This document shows positions 1-5,473 of a stretch of DNA of 5,473 bases, one piece after another (positions within the stretch are counted from its first letter, which is position 1; each line of letters starts with the position of its first letter). Source of the stretch: Bacillota bacterium (GTDB lineage: Bacteria > Bacillota > Clostridia > Acetivibrionales > DSM-1351); the NCBI GenBank assembly GCA_023436515.1, contig JAEZIV010000352.1, forward strand, positions 1-5,473, written 5' to 3'. The notes below the pieces were generated by a model. The model was not told the DNA's origin. It did not search any database and saw nothing but the letters and a program-made list of their open reading frames with translations. The translations under genes and the position numbers were made by a program.

Positions 1-50
1 AAATAAAAAAACAATAAATATAGTTAGATTATGACGGAATATAGGACTAA

Positions 51-1373
51 TTACTCATTCCAATTTTTAACAATTTTTGTGATTTCGGATATCTCTGCCA
101 ATGACTTAGCAGATACTTCAGCATTCCTTTTTCTCTTATCTCGAATAGTTGTATCAAGATTATTAAATAAGCCGAAGTTAACATTCATTGGCTGGAAATT
201 CCTTACGCTCGCATCAGAAATATAGTTGCTTAGAGCTCCAATAGCTGTATTTGGGGGAAACACAATCCTTTCCTTGTCAAGAATGCAGGCGGCAGCATTA
301 AGTCCGGCCACAAACCCCGACGCAGTAGATTCTACATACCCTTCAACCCCCGTAATCTGTCCTGCAAAATAAATTGATTTGTTCTGCCTAAGGTTAAAGG
401 TGTTGTCAAGCAGCTTTGGCGAATTGATATAAGTATTCCGATGCATAACTCCATATCTTACAAATTCCGCCTTTTCAAGCCCCGGGATAAGACCGAATAC
501 TCTTTTCTGCTCGGCCCACTTTAAATGAGTCTGGAACCCTACTATATTATAGAGGGTTCCCCCTTTATTATCCTGCCTGAGCTGGACAACAGCGTGGGGT
601 TTTTCCTTTGTCCTGCTGTCCATAAGGCCTACCGGCTTTAGTGGTCCGAAGCGCATTGTATCCTTTCCCCTTTGAGCCATACTCTCTATAGGCATACAGC
701 CTTCGAACACCATATTTTTTTCAAATTCCTTCACTTCCGCAAGCTCAGCATTAATCAGCGCATCATAAAAAGCGTCATATTCTTCGCTGTTCATCGGGCA
801 GTTAATATAGTCCTCCGAACCCTTTCCATATCTTGCAGCCCTGAAGGCCTTATCCATATTTATGGAATCATATGTCACGATAGGAGCTGCCGCATCAAAG
901 AAATGAAGATAATCCTCTCCAATAATCTCACTTATTGAGCTGAACATTCCCTCAGAGGTCAAGGGTCCTGTGGCTATTATGGTAATATTATCATCAGGGA
1001 GACCAATTTGCTCTGTGCAGATTACCTCAATATTATCTAGCTCCCTTATTCTCCCGGTTATATACTCTGAAAAACCCTCTCTGTCTACTGCAAGAGCACC
1101 ACCTGCAGGAACCCTGGTAGCATCCGCTGCTTGAAGGATCAGTGAGTCCATTGTTCTTAGCTCTTCCTTTAGCAAGCCTACAGCATTTTCCAACTGATCT
1201 GAACGAAGAGAATTGCTGCAGACTAGCTCTGCAAAATTACTCGAATGATGTGCAGGAGAATATTTTTTGGGCTTCATCTCATAAAGCTTCACCTTTATAT
1301 CTCTTTTTGCAAGCTGATAAGCCGCTTCACATCCGGCTAATCCTGCTCCTATAACATTTACTACTCTATTCAT
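51..1373 (-). CDS. trmFO: Methylenetetrahydrofolate--tRNA-(uracil-54-C5)-methyltransferase TrmFO
   Basis: The 440-residue protein is complete, with an ATG start and TAA stop, and is the usual length for the family (older name Gid). It uses methylenetetrahydrofolate and reduced FAD to methylate U54 of tRNA, giving ribothymidine in the T-loop; it is a cytoplasmic enzyme. The N-terminus has the FAD dinucleotide-binding fold [20 protein letters not shown] (5-24) followed by [25 protein letters not shown] contains Cys52, and [13 protein letters not shown] contains Cys226; these correspond to the two conserved, functionally important cysteines of the Bacillus subtilis enzyme. [11 protein letters not shown] (240-250) and [19 protein letters not shown] (335-353) are further family signatures, the latter being the second FAD-binding stretch. 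The ribosome site GGAGG lies six bases before the ATG. The intrinsic terminator after topA separates it from that gene, so it needs either read-through or its own promoter, for which only a weak candidate is visible. Confidence 0.98.
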   Translation of the reverse strand: MNRVVNVIGAGLAGCEAAYQLAKRDIKVKLYEMKPKKYSPAHHSSNFAELVCSNSLRSDQLENAVGLLKEELRTMDSLILQAADATRVPAGGALAVDREGFSEYITGRIRELDNIEVICTEQIGLPDDNITIIATGPLTSEGMFSSISEIIGEDYLHFFDAAAPIVTYDSINMDKAFRAARYGKGSEDYINCPMNSEEYDAFYDALINAELAEVKEFEKNMVFEGCMPIESMAQRGKDTMRFGPLKPVGLMDSRTKEKPHAVVQLRQDNKGGTLYNIVGFQTHLKWAEQKRVFGLIPGLEKAEFVRYGVMHRNTYINSPKLLDNTFNLRQNKSIYFAGQITGVEGYVESTASGFVAGLNAAACILDKERIVFPPNTAIGALSNYISDASVRNFQPMNVNFGLFNNLDTTIRDKRKRNAEVSAKSLAEISEITKIVKNWNE

Positions 1374-1379
1374 AATATT

Positions 1380-1384
1380 CCTCC
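1380..1384 (-). promoter_or_regulatory. Ribosome binding site of trmFO
   Basis: On the minus strand GGAGG stands six bases before the trmFO ATG (TGGAGGAATATTATG). A second, weaker TGGAG lies ten bases further upstream because the segment is duplicated. Confidence 0.85.
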
Positions 1385-1400
1385 ATTACGCTCCATTAGC
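1381..1400. repeat. Ten-base tandem duplication upstream of trmFO
   Basis: CTCCATTACG is followed directly by CTCCATTAGC on the plus strand, so eight consecutive bases are shared in two ten-base units. Read on the minus strand it gives two TAATGGAG copies, the nearer one contributing to the trmFO ribosome binding site. It looks like a small slippage duplication. Confidence 0.6.
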
Positions 1401-1407
1401 GTTCATA

Positions 1408-1436
1408 ATCGTACATACAGTAAAAACCATAATCAG
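1408..1436 (-). promoter_or_regulatory. Weak candidate promoter for trmFO
   Basis: Between the topA terminator and trmFO, the minus strand has CTGATT (1436-1431), 17 bases, then TACGAT (1413-1408). These match the -35 and -10 consensus at only three and four of six positions. It is listed because the upstream terminator makes some promoter here likely; the assignment itself is uncertain. Confidence 0.25.
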
Positions 1437-1444
1437 ATTTCTTT

Positions 1445-1483
1445 AAAAAAACCGAAAGGCGTTTAGTGCGCTTCCGGTTTTTT
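1445..1483 (-). terminator. Intrinsic terminator after topA
   Basis: On the minus strand AAAAAACCG pairs with CGGTTTTTT. The stem continues inward through a GAAG/CTTT segment (including a G-T pair), a single-base bulge and a short GC-rich top, closing on a loop of about seven bases. It ends in a run of seven T. It begins 22 bases after the topA stop codon. Because an A run precedes the stem and a T run follows it, it could also work on the opposite strand, although no plus-strand gene is seen nearby. Confidence 0.9.
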
Positions 1484-1505
1484 AAGTTTAACTTATCTAT
1501 AAAAC

Positions 1506-3617
1506 CTATTTAGATTTTTTTGCCACGACCTCACTGTTGCTCGGACATTCTTCATTGCTGCATTTCAGATCAGCCTTTCTGGCTGAGTTTTTTTTCAGCA
1601 TGAAGCTGCCGCAAACACTGCAGGACTCATTGCTTGGCATATCCCAGCTCATAAATGAGCATTCGGGATTTCGTTCACAGCCTATATATTTCCTGCCTTT
1701 TTTAGTTTTCTTGATTAAAACCTTACCCTGACACTTTGGACAGGCTACTCCGGCTTCCTCAACTATGGCCTTAGTATTGCGGCACTCCGGAAATCCCGGG
1801 CAAGCCAGAAACTTGCCAAATCTGCCGTGCTTAACAACCATGTTCCTTCCGCATTTATCACAAATAACGTCTGATATTTCCTCTGGTACCTCAACGTCCC
1901 CAATGGATTCCTCGGCTTCCTTCAGTACTCCTGAAAACGAAGCGTAAAAATCTTTCATAACTTCCTTCCAAGCTTTTTTGCCGTCTTCCACAGCATCAAG
2001 CTCATTTTCCATTTGGGCTGTAAACTCAGCATCTACAATATCTACAAAGTGCTTTTTCATAATGTCGTTTACTATCTTACCTAACTCTGTAGGTAACAAA
2101 AATTTCTTTTCCTTTACGACGTAACCCCTCGATAATATTGTTGTTATTGTAGGAGCGTAAGTACTAGGCCTGCCAATACCTTTTTCTTCAAGTGCTCTTA
2201 CCAGTGTCGCTTCGGTATACCTGGCCGGCGGCTGCGTAAAATGCTGCTTTGGAGTACTCTTTTTTAATTCATGGATATCTCCTTCTCTTAAATCAGGAAG
2301 AGTTTTTTCTTCCTCTTCAGGGTCTTCCTCCTTGCCCTCGGTATCCCTTCCCTCTATATAAAGTACCATAAATCCAGGAAATTTTACCTTTGATCCATTA
2401 GCTTTAAAAACATATTTCCCAGCCAGAATGTCTGCACTGACTGTATCATATATGGCAGAGGACATCTGGCTTGCAATAAACCTGCTCCAGATAAGCTTGT
2501 ATAGCTTATATTGCTCGGCATTCAATGAATCCTTAATCTCATCGGGAGCCATAGAAGCATAGGTTGGCCTTATAGCCTCGTGAGCATCCTGAGATGCAGA
2601 CTTATTCTTGAATATTCTAGGAGACTGGGGTATGTATTCCTCCCCATATTTTCCGGTAATATATTCTCTTGCTTCCTTCTGAGCTTCGGCTGAAATTCTG
2701 GTGGAATCGGTTCTCATATATGTTATAAGACCCACTGATCCACGACCCTTAACATCAATACCCTCATAAAGCTGCTGTGCCACCATCATTGTTCTTTTTG
2801 TAGTAAATCCAAGCTTTCTTGATGCTTCCTGCTGTAATGTACTGGTTATAAAGGGTGCTGCTGCTGCTCTCTTTTTTTCTTGTTCCTTAACCTTCTTAAC
2901 TATATACTTGCTTTTATCTAATTCCTTTAAAATCCCGTTTACCTGCTCCTCATTTGTAAGCTCAAGCTTCTCCGCTTCTGTACCATAAAACCTTGCTTCA
3001 AAGCTTGGACTAACCTTTGGCTTTGATAGCTTTGAGGTTATAGACCAATATTCCTGGGTTACAAAGCTCTCAATTTCGTCCTCTCTGTCACAAACCATCT
3101 TTGTTGCAACAGATTGAACTCTACCGGCGCTAAGACCCTTCTTTACCTTTTTCCAGAGCAAGGGACTTATTTTATAGCCTACGATTCTGTCCAGTACTCT
3201 TCGGGCCTGCTGTGCATCAACAAGGTCCATGTCTATTTTTCTTGGCTGCTTTATAGCACTTTTAACTGCATTCTGAGTTATTTCATTAAAAGAAACTCTA
3301 CACTTCTGACTTTCATCTATATTAAGAAGATTTGCTAAATGCCATGAAATTGCTTCGCCCTCACGGTCAGGGTCAGTTGCCAGATATATTTTTTTGGCAG
3401 CCTTGGCTTCCTTCTTCAATTTTGAAATAACATCACCCTTGCCCCTTATGGTAATGTATTTAGTATCAAAATTATGCTCTATATCAACACCCATCTGGCT
3501 TTTAGGCAGATCCCTTACATGTCCGACCGATGCCTCAACCTTATAGCCTTTGCCTAAGAACTTACCTATTGATTTAACTTTTCCGGGAGACTCCACAATA
3601 ACCAGATTATCAGCCAT
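1506..3617 (-). CDS. topA: DNA topoisomerase I (type IA)
   Basis: The 703-residue protein is complete, with an ATG start and TAG stop, close to the usual Firmicute length. It relaxes negative supercoils by cutting one strand through a 5'-phosphotyrosine link. The N-terminal TOPRIM domain (about 3-115) carries NLVIVESPGKVKSIGKFLG with the catalytic Glu9, and TDPDREGEA with Asp82, Asp84 and Glu86 for magnesium. The active-site tyrosine is Tyr300 in GLITYMRTDSTRIS, with the partner Arg302 beside it. RYTEATLVRALEEKGIGRPS (467-486) is the conserved type IA core motif. Residues about 422-440 are an acidic, probably flexible stretch. The C-terminus has three four-cysteine zinc fingers: Cys586/589/606/612, Cys626/629/647/653 and Cys666/669/686/691. 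The tail is lysine-rich. GGAGG six bases before the ATG supports the start. The gene has a probable promoter of its own in the spacer after dprA and a strong terminator just after its stop, so it may form its own transcription unit. Nothing is truncated or missing. Confidence 0.98.
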   Translation of the reverse strand: MADNLVIVESPGKVKSIGKFLGKGYKVEASVGHVRDLPKSQMGVDIEHNFDTKYITIRGKGDVISKLKKEAKAAKKIYLATDPDREGEAISWHLANLLNIDESQKCRVSFNEITQNAVKSAIKQPRKIDMDLVDAQQARRVLDRIVGYKISPLLWKKVKKGLSAGRVQSVATKMVCDREDEIESFVTQEYWSITSKLSKPKVSPSFEARFYGTEAEKLELTNEEQVNGILKELDKSKYIVKKVKEQEKKRAAAAPFITSTLQQEASRKLGFTTKRTMMVAQQLYEGIDVKGRGSVGLITYMRTDSTRISAEAQKEAREYITGKYGEEYIPQSPRIFKNKSASQDAHEAIRPTYASMAPDEIKDSLNAEQYKLYKLIWSRFIASQMSSAIYDTVSADILAGKYVFKANGSKVKFPGFMVLYIEGRDTEGKEEDPEEEEKTLPDLREGDIHELKKSTPKQHFTQPPARYTEATLVRALEEKGIGRPSTYAPTITTILSRGYVVKEKKFLLPTELGKIVNDIMKKHFVDIVDAEFTAQMENELDAVEDGKKAWKEVMKDFYASFSGVLKEAEESIGDVEVPEEISDVICDKCGRNMVVKHGRFGKFLACPGFPECRNTKAIVEEAGVACPKCQGKVLIKKTKKGRKYIGCERNPECSFMSWDMPSNESCSVCGSFMLKKNSARKADLKCSNEECPSNSEVVAKKSK

Positions 3618-3623
3618 TTTATT

Positions 3624-3628
3624 CCTCC
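3624..3628 (-). promoter_or_regulatory. Ribosome binding site of topA
   Basis: On the minus strand GGAGG stands six bases before the topA ATG (ACGGAGGAATAAAATG). The match and spacing are near ideal and support the chosen start, which also gives the expected TopA N-terminus. Confidence 0.85.
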
Positions 3629-3666
3629 GTAATTACTTCCTGTACATTTTTTTGTTATTACAGTTT

Positions 3667-3677
3667 TTATCAGATAA
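3667..3677. other. Palindrome at the predicted topA transcription start
   Basis: TTATCAGATAA is an 11-base palindrome with one central unpaired base (TTATC/GATAA). It overlaps the transcription start expected from the topA promoter, a position where a repressor could act. Such a short A+T-rich palindrome can easily arise by chance. Confidence 0.25.
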
Positions 3678-3682
3678 CTACT

Positions 3683-3711
3683 AATTTAAACTGGTTTTTA
3701 AAATCTGTCAA
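3683..3711 (-). promoter_or_regulatory. Probable sigma-A promoter of topA
   Basis: On the minus strand a perfect -35 box TTGACA (3711-3706) is followed, after exactly 17 bases, by TAAATT (3688-3683), which matches the TATAAT consensus at four of six positions. The expected transcription start is near 3676, giving a leader of about 59 bases before the topA ATG. The -35 box and spacing are very good and the -10 box moderate. The placement in the dprA-topA spacer suggests topA can be transcribed independently of dprA. Confidence 0.7.
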
Positions 3712-3754
3712 CCTTATTAATGGATGTTTGGAATTATATATAGAAAATTCTGTA

Positions 3755-3776
3755 ATCCTTTCGGGCGACAAAGGAT
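3755..3776. other. Small perfect hairpin in the dprA-topA spacer
   Basis: ATCCTTT and AAAGGAT form a seven-base-pair perfect inverted repeat around an eight-base loop (CGGGCGAC on the plus strand). It lies about 70 bases after the dprA stop. It is not followed by a clear T run on the minus strand, so it is a poor intrinsic terminator. It might be an RNA 3'-end or stability element of the dprA message, or a chance repeat. Confidence 0.4.
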
Positions 3777-3847
3777 ATTTTAAACCCAATCTAAATCAAA
3801 TTATGCGCATATCACAGAAAATTATGACAAGAGGAAATTTAACATAT

Positions 3848-4972
3848 TCAAAAACACATTTGATACTGCTTACCTGGGGCTTGTTGGATTACACCCTTCA
3901 TCTCAAGCATAAAAAGTATGTTATTGATTTCCCTTACAGGAATGTTACTTTTTTCAGTTATCTCATCTACTTGATGGATTCCTTTTTGGATTATTTTTAC
4001 AACCCGAATTTCATCAGTGCTTAGGCCTCTATATACCTTATTATCAGAGTAGAAATCCTCACGTTTCCCCTCCCTCGTTTCTTTAGTTCTGACTTTTTTC
4101 TCCTGATAATCAAACTCTTCTAAAATATCCTCAACACGAAGCACCATTTTGGCTCCATCTTGGATAAGTTGATTGGTCCCTCTGCTATAAGCACAGTCGA
4201 TATTTCCCGGAACAGCGAAAACTTCACGTCCCTGCTCCAGGGCAAAGCCGGCAGTTATCAATGACCCGCTCCTCTTGGCTGCTTCAACCACCAGTACTCC
4301 CGAGGATAATCCACTGATGATTCTGTTTCTTGCAGGGAAATTATACTGAAGGGGAGGTGTTCCAGGGGGGTACTCCGATAGAATAAGCCCCCCTGATTTA
4401 AGTATGCTTTCATAGAGCCTTACATTTTCAGGAGGATATATATAGTCTGGTCCGCAGCCCAATACGGCTATTGTTCTGCCTCCGGCATCCAGACAGCCCT
4501 CATGGGCAATACTGTCTATCCCTCTGGCAAGTCCGCTGATTATCTGTACCCCTCGTAAAGCCAGATCATAAGCCAGCCTTTTTGCGATTATTGAACCATA
4601 GCTTGTCGTCCTTCTCGACCCGACAACTGCAATAGAAAATTCGGTTACCTTAAGCTCTCCTTTATAATATAAAGCTACCGGAGGATCATATATCTGTTTC
4701 AATTGCTCAGGGTAGTTACTATCAAGGATGCTTACCATTTTTATGTCATTTTTTATCATTAGCTGGTTTATCTCTTCAACTTTACGACGTTTTTCTTGAT
4801 CCAGCAGCTCACTTATATTCTTTGGAGTCAGTAGACGACTTTGTTTAAGCTCAGACTCTCCCAATTCAAAAATTATCCTTGGTTCAATGTATATACCAAG
4901 CAGCTTAACTGCTTTTACCGGCCCCAAGCCCCCAAGGGATGAAAGCCATATCCAATAATCAATATCTCTCAT
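3848..4972 (-). CDS. dprA: DNA-processing protein DprA (Smf), RecA loader for transformation
   Basis: The 374-residue protein is complete, with an ATG start and TGA stop. Residues about 1-65 form the N-terminal helical (SAM-like) region, with LSSLGGLGPVKAVKLL. Residues about 75-285 are the Rossmann-like DprA core: VVGSRRTTSYG (117-126), SGLARGIDSIAHEG (146-159), LGCGPDYIYPPEN (171-183), NFPARNRIISGLS (211-223), GSLITA (236-241) and VPGN (254-257). A charged linker (about 286-312) leads to a C-terminal winged-helix segment (about 317-374, STDEIRVVKIIQKG onward). In the family, DprA is cytoplasmic, binds incoming single-stranded DNA, protects it and loads RecA. The protein is longer than the roughly 300-residue Bacillus form because of the N-terminal region and the C-terminal winged helix, which is common in the family. 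AAGGAG six bases before the ATG supports this start. No promoter is obvious in the gap after comM, so co-transcription is likely. Whether the host is naturally competent cannot be told from this gene alone. Confidence 0.97.
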   Translation of the reverse strand: MRDIDYWIWLSSLGGLGPVKAVKLLGIYIEPRIIFELGESELKQSRLLTPKNISELLDQEKRRKVEEINQLMIKNDIKMVSILDSNYPEQLKQIYDPPVALYYKGELKVTEFSIAVVGSRRTTSYGSIIAKRLAYDLALRGVQIISGLARGIDSIAHEGCLDAGGRTIAVLGCGPDYIYPPENVRLYESILKSGGLILSEYPPGTPPLQYNFPARNRIISGLSSGVLVVEAAKRSGSLITAGFALEQGREVFAVPGNIDCAYSRGTNQLIQDGAKMVLRVEDILEEFDYQEKKVRTKETREGKREDFYSDNKVYRGLSTDEIRVVKIIQKGIHQVDEITEKSNIPVREINNILFMLEMKGVIQQAPGKQYQMCF

Positions 4973-4978
4973 ATATGT

Positions 4979-4984
4979 CTCCTT
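4979..4984 (-). promoter_or_regulatory. Ribosome binding site of dprA
   Basis: On the minus strand AAGGAG stands six bases before the dprA ATG (AAGGAGACATATATG). It is a strong Shine-Dalgarno match at ideal spacing and fixes the start codon. Confidence 0.85.
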
Positions 4985-5021
4985 AAGTTTTTATTTACGG
5001 CAATAAAATATCATAAGCAGG

Positions 5022-5473
5022 CTAAACTTTTATTCTATCCATACTTCTGTACTGAATTGCCTCAGCAACGTGATGCGACTTGATTTGGTCACTTCCCTCC
5101 ATATCGGCTATTGTGCGTGCTACTTTTAAAATCCTAGTGTAAGCTCGTGCACTTAAGCCAAGCTTTTCAAATGCCCGTTTCAAAAGTCCTGAAGTCGGCC
5201 TGTCCAACTGACAGTATTGTCTGATTAGGGCCGGGGACAGCTCTGAATTCGAAAAAACTCCTAGGCCTTTATATCTTTCCAGCTGAATATTTCGGGTTTT
5301 ATTGACCCGGTGTCGTATAATTGCCGATGCTTCTGCTTCAACTGATCTTTCCAATTCCTCATATTTTATCGTCTGCATTTCGGCATGAATATCAATTCTG
5401 TCCAAAATGGGTTGACTTAGCTTCCCCAAGTACTGCTGAACCATTTTAGGCGTACAGCTGCATTTATTTGAAT
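5022..5473 (-). CDS. comM: ComM/YifB family Mg-chelatase-like AAA+ ATPase, C-terminal part (5' end outside window)
   Basis: The reading frame is open to the window edge and gives 149 visible residues ending at a TAG stop; the N-terminal Lon-like domain and Walker motifs lie outside. An ATG at 5444 lies in frame, but the residues before it (SNKCSCTPK) match the cysteine-containing stretch that normally precedes this part of the family, so it is not the start. Visible signatures are CSCTPKMVQQYLGKLSQPILDRIDIH, which holds the LDRIDIH motif with its conserved arginine, and a C-terminal Mg-chelatase helical domain with LSARAYTRILKVARTIADMEG and AEAIQYRSMDR near the end. In the family, ComM is a hexameric helicase that promotes branch migration during natural transformation; YifB homologues also occur in species not known to be competent. 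It lies 49 bases upstream of dprA on the same strand, which fits a shared DNA-uptake or recombination role. The truncation is only the window boundary. The family call is firm; the cellular role in this organism is inferred. Confidence 0.93.
   Translation of the reverse strand, partial: SNKCSCTPKMVQQYLGKLSQPILDRIDIHAEMQTIKYEELERSVEAEASAIIRHRVNKTRNIQLERYKGLGVFSNSELSPALIRQYCQLDRPTSGLLKRAFEKLGLSARAYTRILKVARTIADMEGSDQIKSHHVAEAIQYRSMDRIKV

Noticed and set aside
1..50. Possible terminator or start of a further gene after trmFO.
   Set aside because: The stretch is A+T-rich with no clear stem followed by a T run and no start signal; nothing can be supported before the window ends.
672..938. Plus-strand open frames antisense to trmFO (this one, and others at 31-225 and 1142-1354).
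   Set aside because: They lie inside a clearly recognised gene on the other strand and show no domain, start signal or independent support.
1371..1397. A minus-strand eight-codon mini-frame (MERNGGIL) whose TGA overlaps the trmFO ATG, like a translationally coupled leader peptide.
   Set aside because: It has no ribosome site of its own and is explained by the ten-base duplication; too short to support.
3114..3338. Plus-strand open frames antisense to topA (this one, and others at 1537-1731 and 1765-1947).
   Set aside because: They are frame shadows of a fully conserved topoisomerase gene; no ribosome site or recognisable protein.
3733..3738. A perfect TATAAT on the minus strand in the dprA-topA spacer.
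   Set aside because: No -35-like sequence is found at a suitable distance upstream, and the surrounding stretch is a TA-rich run where this hexamer is expected by chance.
3802..3811. The ten-base palindrome TATGCGCATA in the spacer.
   Set aside because: It occurs once, is short, and is not placed against a promoter; chance is the simpler explanation.
3728..4024. A 98-codon plus-strand open frame covering the 3' end of dprA and part of the dprA-topA spacer.
   Set aside because: It is mostly antisense to well-supported dprA, has no convincing ribosome site, and its translation resembles no family I recognise.

Overview
The window is an ordinary chromosomal housekeeping segment of an A+T-rich, low-G+C Firmicute. 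It is most likely a member of the Clostridia (an inference from protein style, strong GGAGG ribosome binding sites and gene order, not a species call). All four genes lie on the minus strand, so transcription runs from high to low coordinates. They are comM/yifB (cut by the window edge), dprA, topA and trmFO. This comM-dprA-topA-trmFO succession is a familiar Firmicute neighbourhood.

Region by region: 5473-5022 is the C-terminal third or so of a ComM/YifB Mg-chelatase-like AAA+ ATPase. A 49-base gap then leads to dprA (4972-3848), the RecA-loading ssDNA-binding protein of transformation, which looks complete. A 230-base spacer (3847-3618) holds a small perfect hairpin, a good sigma-A-type promoter reading into topA, and a short palindrome at the predicted transcription start. 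topA (3617-1506) encodes a full-length DNA topoisomerase I with three four-cysteine zinc fingers. It is followed by a strong intrinsic terminator (1483-1445). trmFO (1373-51) encodes the folate/FAD-dependent tRNA uracil-54 methyltransferase, with both conserved cysteines present. Bases 50-1 carry no recognisable gene or clear terminator.

How the genes relate: ComM and DprA both act on incoming or recombining DNA (branch migration and RecA loading), and their close spacing suggests co-transcription. TopA relaxes negative supercoils and appears to have its own promoter. TrmFO makes ribothymidine in the T-loop of tRNA and is separated from topA by the terminator. The gene order is conserved, but the regulation looks split into comM-dprA, topA and trmFO units.

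I found no mobile element, CRISPR array, RNA gene or unfamiliar protein. No new biological system is visible here, and the findings are small regulatory-scale observations.
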